In this document: positions 1 to 8,782 of the stretch, in pieces
Numbering within the stretch: position 1 is the stretch's first letter
Layout of the letters: every line of letters begins with the position of its first letter
From: Amylibacter sp965261565
GTDB taxonomy: Bacteria > Pseudomonadota > Alphaproteobacteria > Rhodobacterales > Rhodobacteraceae
NCBI GenBank assembly: GCA_965261565.1
Contig: OZ253460.1
Coordinates: forward strand, 1,116,001 to 1,180,000
Direction: 5' to 3'
DNA length: 64,000 nucleotides
Position numbers and translations under genes: made by a program
The notes under the pieces: model-generated
Database searches by the model: none
What the model was told of the DNA's origin: nothing
Seen by the model: the letters and a program-made list of their open reading frames with translations, nothing else

Positions 1-1
1 T

Positions 2-1000
2 TTGGGCCTTGTTCTGTCAAGCTATGCAACGACCCCAGGTGCACATCAATTGTTTGCCATACTTGTTGGCTTTGGAATTGCGGGAACCGGGTTTGGCGTA
101 ATCCTTGCCATTGTCGGGCGGGCGGCATCGGATGAAAACAGATCAATGGCACTTGGCGTTGCAACCGCATTTGGCTCTGCCGGGCAGATTGTCGGCCCGC
201 CAACTGCAGAGTTTTTATTGGGCTATATGAATTGGAGTTGGGTCTTTATCATTTTTGCAGCGCTGATTTTAACCTCTCTATTGTTATTGCCGTTTATGCG
301 TTCGCCGCAGATAGCAAGCAACGCAGAGTTGGATGAAACGTTAACCGCAATTTTAGGAAAAGCATTTCGTGATCCATCATTTACCCTGATCTTTTTGGGG
401 TTCTTTTCTTGCGGGTATCAACTAGGCTTTATAACCGCGCATTTTCCTGCATTTATTACAGAGATGTGTGGCCCTATCGCTCAGGACGGTTTGTTGGCAA
501 ATATCGGTATCAAGACAACGTCAGCGTTGGGTGCTCTATCAATTGCAGTGATTGGTGCGGCGAATATTGCCGGTACTATTTTGGCAGGAAAGCTAGGGCA
601 AACCTACACAAAGAAGTATTTGCTGGTGATCATTTATACATTACGCACTATTATTTCTGCTTTGTTTATAATGGTGCCGATGACGCCCGCTACCGTTCTT
701 TTATTTGCCTCTTCAATGGGGTTTTTATGGTTGGCGTCTGTGCCACTGACCTCTGGTCTGGTTGGGTATATATACGGATTACGTTATATGGGAACACTAT
801 ATGGGATAGTGTTTTTCAGTCACCAACTCGGGTCATTTATAGGGGTTTGGATGGGGGGACGGTTGTATGATATTTACGGCAGCTATACTGCGGTTTGGTG
901 GGTTGGCGTGGGTGTTGGTGCATTTTCTGCAATTGTGCATTTGCCTGTGATTGAAATACCCTTGAAGCTGAGAAAGGCTAGTGTCGCAAAATCAATGTGA
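2..1000 (+). CDS. MFS transporter, 5' end cut by window
   Basis: The C-terminal 330 or so residues of a 12-helix major facilitator permease of the inner membrane are present. The reading frame is open from the window edge, so the first codons shown are internal and roughly 70 N-terminal residues are missing compared with the usual 400. Hydrophobic helices alternate with short loops. A Gly/Pro-rich stretch (GQIVGPP, about residues 62-68) resembles the helix-5 motif of drug and monocarboxylate permeases, and a charged loop near residue 100 fits the central cytoplasmic loop. The substrate cannot be read from the sequence. The next gene, trhO, lies on the opposite strand and converges on this one. 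Confidence 0.85.
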   Translation: MGLVLSSYATTPGAHQLFAILVGFGIAGTGFGVILAIVGRAASDENRSMALGVATAFGSAGQIVGPPTAEFLLGYMNWSWVFIIFAALILTSLLLLPFMRSPQIASNAELDETLTAILGKAFRDPSFTLIFLGFFSCGYQLGFITAHFPAFITEMCGPIAQDGLLANIGIKTTSALGALSIAVIGAANIAGTILAGKLGQTYTKKYLLVIIYTLRTIISALFIMVPMTPATVLLFASSMGFLWLASVPLTSGLVGYIYGLRYMGTLYGIVFFSHQLGSFIGVWMGGRLYDIYGSYTAVWWVGVGVGAFSAIVHLPVIEIPLKLRKASVAKSM

Positions 1001-1013
1001 GTGAAGTGATCTT

Positions 1014-1919
1014 CTAGCCTATATGCTGTGTGCCACGCGCTTTAGCTAGCTCAATCTGTTTTTGTCGCTCACGAAAGCGGTTTTTCCTGTCTTCACTATG
1101 GCTATCAATACACTGATGGCAAGTTACACCATGTTCGTATTCCGGACGGTCAAAATCTTTGGGCGCAAGGGGCATGCGACAGGCAAAGCACAGTTCGTAT
1201 TGACCTTCTTTCAGTGCGTGCTTTACCGATACCCGGCTGTCAAAAACGAAACATTCACCATTCCAGGTGCTGTTCTCTTCCGGGATGTCTTCCAAATATT
1301 GCAGTATACCGCCTTTCAGGTGGTATACATCTTTCATTCCTTGGCTCATCAGATAATTCGTAGATTTTTCACAACGGATGCCACCGGTACAAAACATGGC
1401 GACACGTTTGTTGTGAAAACGATCCTTGTTCTTTTCCCACCAATCGGGAAATTCACCGAATGATTTTGTTTTCGGGTCTATTGCCCCTTTAAATGTGCCG
1501 ATCTCGACCTCATAGTCGTTACGCGTATCAATCAGCACAACATCGTCCTGCGTGATAAGATCATTCCAATCTTCTGGTGCTACGTAATTTCCAACATGTG
1601 CGGTCGGATCGACAGATGGTTGACCTAATGTGACGATTTCTTTTTTCAGTTTCACCTTCATACGTAAAAACGGCATCTGGTGGGCAGTGCTTTCCTTGTG
1701 TTCAAAAGCCACACATCCCGGCAATGCGCGGATGGCGGCAAGAACTGCATCAATGCCTGAACGGGTTCCAGCAATGGTGCCGTTGATACCTTCATGGGCA
1801 AGCAGAAGGGAACCTTTTACGCCATGTTTGTCGCAGACAGCCTGAAGCGGTGCCTGCAGGGTTTTGTGATCCCCCAAGTTGGTAAAATGGTACAGAGCGG
1901 CGACAGTAAATTTAGACAT
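1014..1919 (-). CDS. trhO: tRNA uridine(34) hydroxylase, rhodanese family
   Basis: This 301-residue cytoplasmic protein matches the TrhO/YceA family, which hydroxylates uridine 34 of certain tRNAs on the way to 5-(carboxy)methoxyuridine. An N-terminal acylphosphatase-like domain (about 1-95) is followed by a rhodanese domain (about 115-225). The active-site loop FCTGGIRCEKS places the catalytic cysteine at 177. A Cys-rich C-terminus (CFAC near 245, CHQC near 270) is also typical of the family. Length is normal and the ATG gives the expected N-terminus. It converges with the upstream MFS gene with only 13 bases between them. Confidence 0.93.
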   Translation of the reverse strand: MSKFTVAALYHFTNLGDHKTLQAPLQAVCDKHGVKGSLLLAHEGINGTIAGTRSGIDAVLAAIRALPGCVAFEHKESTAHQMPFLRMKVKLKKEIVTLGQPSVDPTAHVGNYVAPEDWNDLITQDDVVLIDTRNDYEVEIGTFKGAIDPKTKSFGEFPDWWEKNKDRFHNKRVAMFCTGGIRCEKSTNYLMSQGMKDVYHLKGGILQYLEDIPEENSTWNGECFVFDSRVSVKHALKEGQYELCFACRMPLAPKDFDRPEYEHGVTCHQCIDSHSEDRKNRFRERQKQIELAKARGTQHIG

Positions 1920-2111
1920 GGGCGATCATATACGCCCCGTTGCCGTAATCGTCTAGAGGCACTAGGTGCATTTAGTACAGTTTGCGGGCTAATTGATATT
2001 GATTACCAGAATGCTGTTACCCAACTTTCTTGTGGGTTGTACTACAATACTCGAACGAGTAGCCTTATTCCTAGCATGTAGCATTTAATATTAAATCCGA
2101 GAAATATCCCG

Positions 2112-3149
2112 ATGCCCAGCAAGATACCCCAATCGCAATCAGTTTCGATCAGCAATTTGGAACGTGATGCAGAAATAAGAAGACTTGAGCAAAGATTGGT
2201 CGATCATCCTGACGATAGAAACGCAGTCAGAAATCTTGTTCTGATTTTAGACTACTATACGCCAAGTAAGCAAGGAATCGGTGCATTTACTGATTGCCAA
2301 CGTAAGATTGCAGCGCAATATCGAAGGGATGGTTGGTCTACTGATTTATTGAATCACGGGAAAGCGGCACAGCACTATCAACAATGGCAAGATGGTCTCG
2401 ACTCAATGAGTGTGCGGCCTCAAATTGTTATTACTCAACTATTTATGGGCAAATTTATCGCAATTCACGGTGTGCCAGGGTACTGTAATTTTCGTTTGAC
2501 TTTGTTCAAAAATGAAGGGGCGATTTCGCGTATTTGCCACGATTGCTATAAAGTTCAAATCTTAGCACAAGATTTGGCAACACTTATACAGGTTTACTTT
2601 ATCATTCACGGGCTGAAATTACCCAGAGACAATGCAAGAAAATGTATGGTTGAATTGCGCGAAAACATCCCAAATCCATATAAAGCATATATTTATTGTG
2701 AATCCGAGGATGAGGTAAAATTTTGCCATAAGAAGTTTCAGCAAGCGCTGCAAATCTTTGGCGTATCTGGTGTTCAAATCGGGACTTCCCATGGTTGTTC
2801 GGAATACGGGCTTAAATATCCGGAATTCAAATTTTCAAATGATGGCATCCACCGTTCGTTTGAAAGACCTGATTCATGGGATCTGCAGGAATCTGAATTC
2901 TTCTCTGAGATTAAAATACGGCAACCCGATAGGGTAGATAACAACAAACAAGGTATTATTACCATTCGGGATATTATAGCTTTTCAGACATGGGTTAAAT
3001 ATGCGCAGATCATTGGCGATCAATCTTGCAAAATGTTTACCGACAGATCGAATGTAGTTATGCCTGAACCATTTATCACTCGGGTTGGAAAACAAGCACA
3101 AATGCGAAACACCCAAATGAAAGAACTTCGTGACAAGCTTTCATCCTAA
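2112..3149 (+). CDS. Conserved-looking protein of unknown function
   Basis: I do not recognise this 345-residue protein. It has no signal peptide or membrane helix. The N-terminal 60 residues are charged and probably helical (LERDAEIRRLEQRL), possibly a degenerate helical repeat. The middle carries a Cys/His/aromatic cluster, CHDCYKVQI, near residue 142, and more cysteines in CMVELR, YIYCES and HGCSEYG, which suggests metal or cofactor binding. A Tyr-rich segment (EYGLKYPEF) follows. Base composition is more A+T-rich than the housekeeping genes around it and the gene stands alone. It could be an acquired gene linked to surface polysaccharide or signalling, but no function is assigned. The ribosome site before the ATG is weak. 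Confidence 0.75.
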   Translation: MPSKIPQSQSVSISNLERDAEIRRLEQRLVDHPDDRNAVRNLVLILDYYTPSKQGIGAFTDCQRKIAAQYRRDGWSTDLLNHGKAAQHYQQWQDGLDSMSVRPQIVITQLFMGKFIAIHGVPGYCNFRLTLFKNEGAISRICHDCYKVQILAQDLATLIQVYFIIHGLKLPRDNARKCMVELRENIPNPYKAYIYCESEDEVKFCHKKFQQALQIFGVSGVQIGTSHGCSEYGLKYPEFKFSNDGIHRSFERPDSWDLQESEFFSEIKIRQPDRVDNNKQGIITIRDIIAFQTWVKYAQIIGDQSCKMFTDRSNVVMPEPFITRVGKQAQMRNTQMKELRDKLSS

Positions 3150-3226
3150 ACATAGCTTTCGAAAACCTTGCTGGCCGTTAAAACCGTATTCTTTGTGCCA
3201 GTTACAACTCCTTTGGATGTGATGAT

Positions 3227-4051
3227 CTAGAACGATCTATACCAGCCACCAAAAACTACCGGACCATATTCGGTTGTTCCCAATATCCAGCGGCGATCAA
3301 TGGCATATTTTATGCCCAGATTAACCTCACCACCTTTAATGGGCATGCGAAATTTAAAACCGACAGCGGGAATAATTTTGTTGTTGAAAGAAAGCTTATC
3401 GCTATCTTTTGCAAAGATTAATTCTGCAAATGGAACATATTGCAGCTTACCGGATGCCCCGACAAATGCTGTCGCGGCCTCTAGGCCAGTGATGAAAGCC
3501 AGGTTCCTGTTGCCGGGGTCCAGATTTTCGGGGAATGTAAAAACACCCCATGCCCTTGTCCACGATTTCTGCCGAAACCAGCCCTTATGGCCGCTAGGAA
3601 TATTTCGCCACCAGCTTTTGTAATAAAAATACGAAACGTTCACCCTGAATCCGTTTTTGGTATCGCCTGAAATCTGCCCGTAATCATGATCATATTTCAG
3701 CGAAGCTTTAACACTGAATGTTTTGTGCAGTTTTCTTGTATAAGAAAGCCCAACCGAGACTTTGCTGCGGTTGTTAAAGGTCAAGGCCTGACTGTCTTTG
3801 CTGTAGAAAATGCGTGTAAAAATAGCAACCGTTGATTTTTTCGCTTTCCAGATCGGTAATTCGACATGAAAAAAGCTTTCAAAGTACACATTGCCTTTGT
3901 CACCGGGTTGTAATGAATATGGAAACCGTATGGCACCACCTGTGATATATGTTGGTTTTGGAAACTTGAAACCGGATGCCATAAGCGGCGTAGAAATCAG
4001 GCAAATGCAAAGGTACAAATATATTCTTCTGAAAACCAGTAACTGAAGCAT
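3227..4051 (-). CDS. Probable outer-membrane beta-barrel protein
   Basis: This is a 274-residue exported protein. Residues 1-25 form a signal peptide (Arg, then a Leu/Ile/Cys-rich core ending near LMASG). The mature part consists of alternating amphipathic strands rich in Lys, Tyr, Phe and Gly, and it ends in a terminal phenylalanine (WYRSF), the usual C-terminal signature for BAM-assembled barrels. Several strands repeat a pattern of aromatic residue, Gly and Lys-Phe (VGFKFRMP, LGIKYAIDRR). The family and substrate are not recognised. It is monocistronic and A+T-rich upstream. Confidence 0.7.
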   Translation of the reverse strand: MLQLLVFRRIYLYLCICLISTPLMASGFKFPKPTYITGGAIRFPYSLQPGDKGNVYFESFFHVELPIWKAKKSTVAIFTRIFYSKDSQALTFNNRSKVSVGLSYTRKLHKTFSVKASLKYDHDYGQISGDTKNGFRVNVSYFYYKSWWRNIPSGHKGWFRQKSWTRAWGVFTFPENLDPGNRNLAFITGLEAATAFVGASGKLQYVPFAELIFAKDSDKLSFNNKIIPAVGFKFRMPIKGGEVNLGIKYAIDRRWILGTTEYGPVVFGGWYRSF

Positions 4052-4104
4052 TTTAAGTGACGACCTTGTGAGCCCCCACAGTGAAAAAATAATGTAAATA
4101 AGCC

Positions 4105-4124
4105 GTTAATTTTTAAATATTAAC
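4105..4124. promoter_or_regulatory. A+T-rich inverted repeat upstream of the barrel gene
   Basis: GTTAAT and ATTAAC face each other across eight bases, 54 to 73 bases before the start codon of the beta-barrel gene on the minus strand. It could be an operator or part of an upstream promoter element. There is no direct evidence for a regulator. Confidence 0.25.
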
Positions 4125-4200
4125 ACTTTGAATTCATTTGTAGTGCGGTATGAGCTACGGAAAGCCTGACCGGATTTTAGAATATGCTTCTTAAACAACC

Positions 4201-4638
4201 CTAATCGTCAGTCACTTTCCCTCGAAGCGATTTTACCTGAGCACGTTGTTTTTTGCCTTCTAGGCGACGGCGTTTTGAAGCAAGCGTAGGACGGGTCTTT
4301 ACCCGAAACTTAGGACGTTCCGTTGCTTTTTGGATTAGCACAACCAGCTTTGCGACCGCCAGTTCTCGGTTCATCGCTTGCGATCGGTGCTTTTCGGCGG
4401 TGATGATAAGGGCACCATCTTTTGTCCATTTCCGTCCCGCCAAAGTACGCAGGCGGTTTTTGACGAATGGTGGTAGATTGGGCGAGCGGGCGGCTTCAAA
4501 CCGTAACTCCACCGCCGTGGAAACCTTATTCACATTTTGCCCACCCGGCCCGGATGAACGGTGAAAACTTTCGCTGATCTCCCAGTCTTCCAGCGTGATT
4601 GTGTCAGTTACATGGATCATGTCAGAGCGTGTCGCCAA
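4201..4638 (-). CDS. arfB: Alternative ribosome-rescue factor ArfB
   Basis: This 145-residue class-I release-factor homologue rescues stalled ribosomes by hydrolysing peptidyl-tRNA. The catalytic GGQ lies at residues 32-34 within SSGPGGQNVNKV. The C-terminal tail is very basic (RPTLASKRRRLEGKKQRAQ), as needed to enter the empty mRNA channel. The codon-recognition domain of RF1/RF2 is absent, and length is normal for ArfB (YaeJ). Its start overlaps the end of the upstream LacI-type gene by 17 bases, so the two are probably cotranscribed. smpB is also in this window, so this strain appears to carry two rescue routes. Confidence 0.95.
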   Translation of the reverse strand: MATRSDMIHVTDTITLEDWEISESFHRSSGPGGQNVNKVSTAVELRFEAARSPNLPPFVKNRLRTLAGRKWTKDGALIITAEKHRSQAMNRELAVAKLVVLIQKATERPKFRVKTRPTLASKRRRLEGKKQRAQVKSLRGKVTDD

Positions 4639-5626
4639 TTTCTATTCTAGGTGTGAAAGACACTTTTTCATGGCTGCGCTTTTGATGAAGCGCTTGGGCT
4701 GCAACAATCATTTGCGCAGCCTTTTCACCGGTTTCTTTACGATATGCATAAGTGGTGGCTGTTAGTTTAGGTAGACCTTCACGTAAATCCAACCCATTAA
4801 AGCCCGCAATTCCCAATTGTTCAGGAACTGCAATATCATGTGCAAGGCAATGCATAAGGCCACCGGCTGCAAGCAAATCATTTGAACAATATACACAATC
4901 AATCTGCGGGCTGCGGGCAAGCAGTTTCCGGGTCACATCTTTACCAATACGTAAGGTTGAGTTGCCAGTATAAAGTTCTTTATCGACAATCTGCAGCCCG
5001 TCTTCGGAAAGCGCGTGCTCGAATCCGCGCAATCTTTTACCGGCCCTGAAGTCAGTTTCGATTTTGGTGCCTGCAAATCCGATATTCCTATAACCTTTCT
5101 CTACGATAAGTTTACCCATATCATAACCCGCTTTTTCGTGCGAAATGCCAATACTCATATCAATGGCATCGCCATCAACATCCATGATCTCAGCAATGGG
5201 AATGCCGGAATTTTCCATCATACTGTGGGCTGTTGCAGTGTGTTCCAGCCCTGCGATAATCAACCCGCTGGGTTGCCATGATAACATTTGCCTGACCACG
5301 GTTTCTTCTGTGTCCAGATTGTACCCCGTTACCCCGAAAACCGGCTGAAGCTGGGTCTCTTTTAAAACACTGATGATACCGGTCAGCACTTCCGAAAAAA
5401 CCGAGCTGCTTACAGATGGAACAATAACGCCGATCAGGTTGACCTGATTTGACGAAAGTGAACCTGCGATCTGATTGGGGACATAGCCCAGAGTTTTAGC
5501 CGCTTCGCGCACCCTGTCGCAAGTGTAAGAAGATGCTTCGCCCTTGCCGCGCAAAACCCGTGACACAGTCATTTCACTGACCCGTGCCATTTGAGCGATA
5601 TCTTTTAACGTCGGGCGCCGCGCCAT
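4622..5626 (-). CDS. LacI-family transcriptional regulator
   Basis: This 334-residue sugar-responsive repressor has an N-terminal helix-turn-helix at about 5-50 (LKDIAQMARVSEMTVSRVLRG) with the hinge helix immediately after (PNQIAGSLSSNQ). A periplasmic-binding-protein-like effector domain fills the rest. The N-terminal sequence resembles the GntR/IdnR branch, but the ligand cannot be fixed because no sugar genes are adjacent. It is followed by arfB with a 17-base overlap. A start further downstream is unlikely because the HTH begins at residue 5. Confidence 0.9.
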   Translation of the reverse strand: MARRPTLKDIAQMARVSEMTVSRVLRGKGEASSYTCDRVREAAKTLGYVPNQIAGSLSSNQVNLIGVIVPSVSSSVFSEVLTGIISVLKETQLQPVFGVTGYNLDTEETVVRQMLSWQPSGLIIAGLEHTATAHSMMENSGIPIAEIMDVDGDAIDMSIGISHEKAGYDMGKLIVEKGYRNIGFAGTKIETDFRAGKRLRGFEHALSEDGLQIVDKELYTGNSTLRIGKDVTRKLLARSPQIDCVYCSNDLLAAGGLMHCLAHDIAVPEQLGIAGFNGLDLREGLPKLTATTYAYRKETGEKAAQMIVAAQALHQKRSHEKVSFTPRIEIGDTL

Positions 5627-5684
5627 GTTGATTATCCTTCGTCTTGTGCCGATAATATACGGGTAAAATCAAAGGACTACAAAT

Positions 5685-5717
5685 GAAAGAGCCCGCACCA
5701 AGGAATGCGAGCTCTTC
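5685..5717 (-). terminator. Intrinsic terminator of the small gene at 5.8 kb
   Basis: Arms at 5687-5697 and 5706-5716 form an 11-bp stem around an 8-base loop. The stem is fully paired (one G-U) only when transcribed from the minus strand, and it is followed there by TTTCATTTG. This orientation fits termination of a transcript coming from 5843 before it reaches the LacI-type gene. Confidence 0.55.
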
Positions 5718-5772
5718 TCGAGATTTAGAGGTGGCAAGCAGGATTGAAAAACCCTGAGGCCAGGTTTTGAAC

Positions 5773-5788
5773 AGAGGGGCTGCCCTCT
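5773..5788 (-). other. Hairpin overlapping the stop of the small ORF
   Basis: Six base pairs (AGAGGG with CCCTCT) enclose a four-base loop immediately at the stop codon of the 18-codon frame. It may stabilise the RNA 3' part or mark it as a structured small RNA. Confidence 0.4.
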
Positions 5789-5843
5789 AGGTCTTTACCT
5801 CGCTCATATCCTTCACCAGCTTCTCTTGTTTCCCAATAATCAT
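5787..5843 (-). CDS. Putative 18-residue small protein
   Basis: An ATG is preceded at ideal spacing by AAAAGGAGGTG, an almost perfect complement to the 3' end of 16S rRNA and among the strongest ribosome sites in the window. The frame encodes a short charged peptide (MIIGKQEKLVKDMSEVKT) with no membrane helix. A hairpin covers the stop and an intrinsic terminator lies 70 bases downstream. A plausible sigma-70 promoter lies upstream, so the unit looks self-contained: a short mRNA of about 170-180 bases, or a dual-function small RNA. No family is recognised. It could instead be a leader peptide for the LacI-type gene, although the terminator argues against simple read-through. Confidence 0.45.
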   Translation of the reverse strand: MIIGKQEKLVKDMSEVKT

Positions 5844-5887
5844 TGGCACCTCCTTTTCTGAATGTTTCTTATGATCGGTCACAGCCG

Positions 5888-5916
5888 ATAACCGAATCAT
5901 GCAACGAGATTGCCAA
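5888..5916 (-). promoter_or_regulatory. Candidate promoter of the small gene
   Basis: Reading the minus strand, TTGGCA (5911-5916) and GGTTAT (5888-5893) are separated by exactly 17 bases. This resembles a sigma-70 promoter with a good -35 and a moderate -10. It would start transcription about 40 bases before the small ORF. Confidence 0.35.
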
Positions 5917-5956
5917 ATTACCAAATGTTTTTTTGCAAAACTTTTGTGAACGGTTG

Positions 5957-6583
5957 TTATGCAGAGGCTTTGGACAGCTTGGAAACCATTATTTTAAAGG
6001 GTAAAAGCGCGATTAAAGATAACGCAATTTTTACAAGCCAATCGGCCACTGCAAGGCTGACCCATAGGGGGGCTGCGGGGCCAATACCCAAGATTGGCAA
6101 TATTGTGCCTGCCCAGCTGACATCCGTTGTTGGATCAATAAAGCTTAAACTTACGGCAAATGCGATAGAGAAAAACAGGGCTGTGTCTAGGCTGGAACCA
6201 ACTAAAGTGGACACAAGTGGTGCGCGCCACCACGCCCCTTGGCGCATTTTGTCAAACACAAACACATCCGTCAGTTGGGCCAACAGAAATGCGATACCTG
6301 AACCAATGGCGATGCGTAGGGTAACGATGGGGCCAAACTCACCCATGATCTGGGTGCCGATAAAGGAACAGGCAATGCCGATGATAAAACCTGCCAACAC
6401 AACTTTACGTGCGGATTTGGCACCATATAGACGGTTCATCAGGTCGGTGACCAGGAAGGCGAACGGATAGGTGAAAGCCCCGTATGTCAGCCAGTCATTG
6501 AACAGGAATTGCACAAGGATGTTAGAGGCAATAACAATCATTGTCATTGCGATAACGCCAAAAAATAAACCACGGTTCATCAT
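5957..6583 (-). CDS. yhhQ: Queuosine precursor transporter (YhhQ/VUT family)
   Basis: This 208-residue inner-membrane protein has about six helices and belongs to DUF165/YhhQ. These proteins import queuosine precursors such as preQ0 and preQ1 for tRNA modification. Family features include the charged motif between helices 2 and 3 (LVTDLMNRLYG, about residues 44-55) followed by a basic loop (KSARKV). Length is usual for the family. The 82 bases between this gene and the next upstream end contain an inverted repeat (AGCGGGC/GTCCGCT), but I cannot match it to a known preQ1 riboswitch class. Confidence 0.88.
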   Translation of the reverse strand: MMNRGLFFGVIAMTMIVIASNILVQFLFNDWLTYGAFTYPFAFLVTDLMNRLYGAKSARKVVLAGFIIGIACSFIGTQIMGEFGPIVTLRIAIGSGIAFLLAQLTDVFVFDKMRQGAWWRAPLVSTLVGSSLDTALFFSIAFAVSLSFIDPTTDVSWAGTILPILGIGPAAPLWVSLAVADWLVKIALSLIALLPFKIMVSKLSKASA

Positions 6584-6665
6584 AAGCCCCGTATTGAAAA
6601 GGTAGCGGACACTTTGCCCATAGAGGACGCGCCCGCTTACCTGTCAAAACCGGTGATGGCAAGGG

Positions 6666-7850
6666 TTAGCTGATAACGCTTGCAACCGCTTTGGCAATGA
6701 TCGGCACGTTGCCCTTGTTCAGGCCTGCGATATTAATGCGGCTGTCGTCGACCATGTAAATTGCATGCGTGTTGCGCAGGATCATCACTTGATCTTTGGT
6801 TAGGCCAAGACGGGAAAACATGCCGCGATGTTCAGCGACAAAACCAAAGCGGTCTGAACCTGTTTCGGCGCGCAGCGCATCCGCAAGCATTTGGCGCAAT
6901 ACCAACATGCCCGAACGCACCTCTTCCAACTCCGCTTCCCAATCGGTGCGCAGTTCAGGGTCTGTCAGAACCATCGTGACAAGCCGTGCACCATGGTCGG
7001 GTGGAAAGCTGAAGTTTTGACGGTTCATATGGGCCAAAGTGCCTTGGGTGATTTTGGCGTCATCCGCGTTAGCAGAAATCGCCAGAACGATGCCTGTACG
7101 TTCACGGTAAATACCGAAGTTCTTGGAACAGCTTGCCGCGATCATCATTTCAGGAAATTTAGATGCCAGCAGGCGTGTGCCATATGCATCATCATCCAAT
7201 CCATCGCCAAAGCCCTGATAGGCGATGTCGATAAACGGTGCAGCCCTTTTTGCCAGCACCAAATCCGCAACTTCATTCCATTGTGTCCGGTTCAAGTTCG
7301 CACCTGTCGGGTTGTGACAGCAGCCGTGCAGCAGCACGGTATCGCCCGCTTGCACATTTTGCAGGCTAGCTATCATGCCGGTAAAATCAATCGCGCATGT
7401 ATCTTCGTCGAAATAATTATAAGTTTCAAACTTGATGCCCAAGTGTTTCAGGATTGACAGATGGTTACCCCATGTCGGGTTGCTGACCCAAACAGTTGTG
7501 TCGGGGTTTGCCATTTTAATGGTTTCCAGCACGTTGTGAATGGCGCCCGTACCACCCGGCGTGGCGCAGGCAGAAAGCCGTGCGCGATCAACGCTATCAT
7601 CCAGCACCATATCTGCCATGGCTTTGTGAAAGCCCGCATCTCCCGGCAAGCTGGTGTAGGTCTTGGTATCTTCTTTTTCCCACAGTTGCTTTTCGGCTTT
7701 TTTTACCGCACGCATAATCGGCGTATGACCACTGGCATCCTTATAAACACCGACGCCAAGATCGATCTTGGTGTCACGTTCATCGGCACGAAACAGGCTG
7801 GAAAGCATCAGGATTTTATCTGCGGGAAGCGGTTTTAAGTTGTTCAGCAT
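6666..7850 (-). CDS. tyrB: Aromatic/aspartate aminotransferase
   Basis: This is a 394-residue PLP-dependent class-I aminotransferase of the AspC/TyrB branch, exchanging amino groups between aspartate or aromatic amino acids and 2-oxoglutarate. The PLP lysine is K243 (SCSKNFG), the ring-binding aspartate is D208 (FIDIAYQGFG), and HNPTG lies at 179-183. I chose the ATG at 7850 because it begins the conserved N-terminus (MLNNLKPLPADKI) and follows AAGGAA. The frame is open 32 codons further upstream but that part overlaps sseA. It follows sseA by 19 bases, so the two probably form one transcript. Exact substrate preference is uncertain. Confidence 0.9.
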   Translation of the reverse strand: MLNNLKPLPADKILMLSSLFRADERDTKIDLGVGVYKDASGHTPIMRAVKKAEKQLWEKEDTKTYTSLPGDAGFHKAMADMVLDDSVDRARLSACATPGGTGAIHNVLETIKMANPDTTVWVSNPTWGNHLSILKHLGIKFETYNYFDEDTCAIDFTGMIASLQNVQAGDTVLLHGCCHNPTGANLNRTQWNEVADLVLAKRAAPFIDIAYQGFGDGLDDDAYGTRLLASKFPEMMIAASCSKNFGIYRERTGIVLAISANADDAKITQGTLAHMNRQNFSFPPDHGARLVTMVLTDPELRTDWEAELEEVRSGMLVLRQMLADALRAETGSDRFGFVAEHRGMFSRLGLTKDQVMILRNTHAIYMVDDSRINIAGLNKGNVPIIAKAVASVIS

Positions 7851-7869
7851 AGTTGTTCCTTTTGGGCCG

Positions 7870-8718
7870 TTAACCCTGTTCAATAGGATAGTCGTGAAGT
7901 GCACCCCATTCCGACCAAGAGCCGTCATAAAGCGCGTGATTTTCATGTCCCAATTTCTGCAAAGCCAGCGACAGGACTGCGGCTGTTACACCAGAGCCGC
8001 AAGATGTGATGATTGGTTGTGCCAGATCAACGCCTTGATCTTTGAAAACCGCTGCCAGTTCGGCATCGGATTTCAGGGTGCCATCCACATTCAACAGCGA
8101 TTTGAAGAAAACATTTTGCGAGTTTGGAATACGGCCTGCGCGTAATCCAGCGCGGGGTTCAGGAGCTTCACCTTTGAAACGCGCGGGCGGGCGGGCGTCT
8201 ATGATTTGTGTCGCGGTTTCGCTTGCGGCCAAAACCTGTGCGGCGTCGCGCACAAGGTGGTTTTGGGTGGTTGCAGACAAAGTGCCGGATACGGGTGTAA
8301 TTGGTGTGTTGCTGGTGGGGCGTTCTTCTGCTTTCCATTTGGGCAGACCGCCATCCAGTACCGCGATATTGTTCAGCCCGAAGTGCCTGAATAGCCACCA
8401 GACACGCGCGGCGGAAAACAGGCCTTGTGTATCATAGACAATAATTTGGTCATCATTTGAAATACCCAGATCAGCCACCTGTGCGGCGAATTGTTCCGCT
8501 GTCGGCACCATATGCGGCAAATCAGATGTGGTATCACTGATCCCATCAATGTCGAAAAACTGCGCACCATGAATATGGTCTGCACGGTATTCTGCCAATG
8601 GGTCACGGTTTTCGGTGGGCAAGTGCCAAGAGCCGTCTAATATACGCAAATCCGGATTTGACAAATTATCTGCCAGCCAGTTGGTCGAAACCAGAATGCT
8701 TGGATCAGAATGTCCCAT
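7870..8718 (-). CDS. sseA: 3-mercaptopyruvate sulfurtransferase
   Basis: This 282-residue tandem-rhodanese enzyme moves sulfur from 3-mercaptopyruvate to thiol acceptors. The N-terminal rhodanese domain is inactive (aspartate in YDTQG replaces the catalytic cysteine). The C-terminal domain carries the catalytic C240 in the loop SCGSGVTA, the form found in mercaptopyruvate sulfurtransferases rather than thiosulfate enzymes (CRKGVTA). The linker motif DARPPARFKGEAPEPR is typical. It lies directly upstream of an aspartate/aromatic aminotransferase, which fits a role in cysteine transamination and degradation. Confidence 0.93.
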   Translation of the reverse strand: MGHSDPSILVSTNWLADNLSNPDLRILDGSWHLPTENRDPLAEYRADHIHGAQFFDIDGISDTTSDLPHMVPTAEQFAAQVADLGISNDDQIIVYDTQGLFSAARVWWLFRHFGLNNIAVLDGGLPKWKAEERPTSNTPITPVSGTLSATTQNHLVRDAAQVLAASETATQIIDARPPARFKGEAPEPRAGLRAGRIPNSQNVFFKSLLNVDGTLKSDAELAAVFKDQGVDLAQPIITSCGSGVTAAVLSLALQKLGHENHALYDGSWSEWGALHDYPIEQG

Positions 8719-8782
8719 GATTTACGCCTTTTTGAAGGTTTATCTTCAATTAGACCTGTAGGATAAGGGATGCAAGTGGGCA

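Noticed and set aside
6584..6665. preQ1 riboswitch before yhhQ
   Set aside because: A seven-pair stem is present but the loop and tail do not match any preQ1 class I can recognise.
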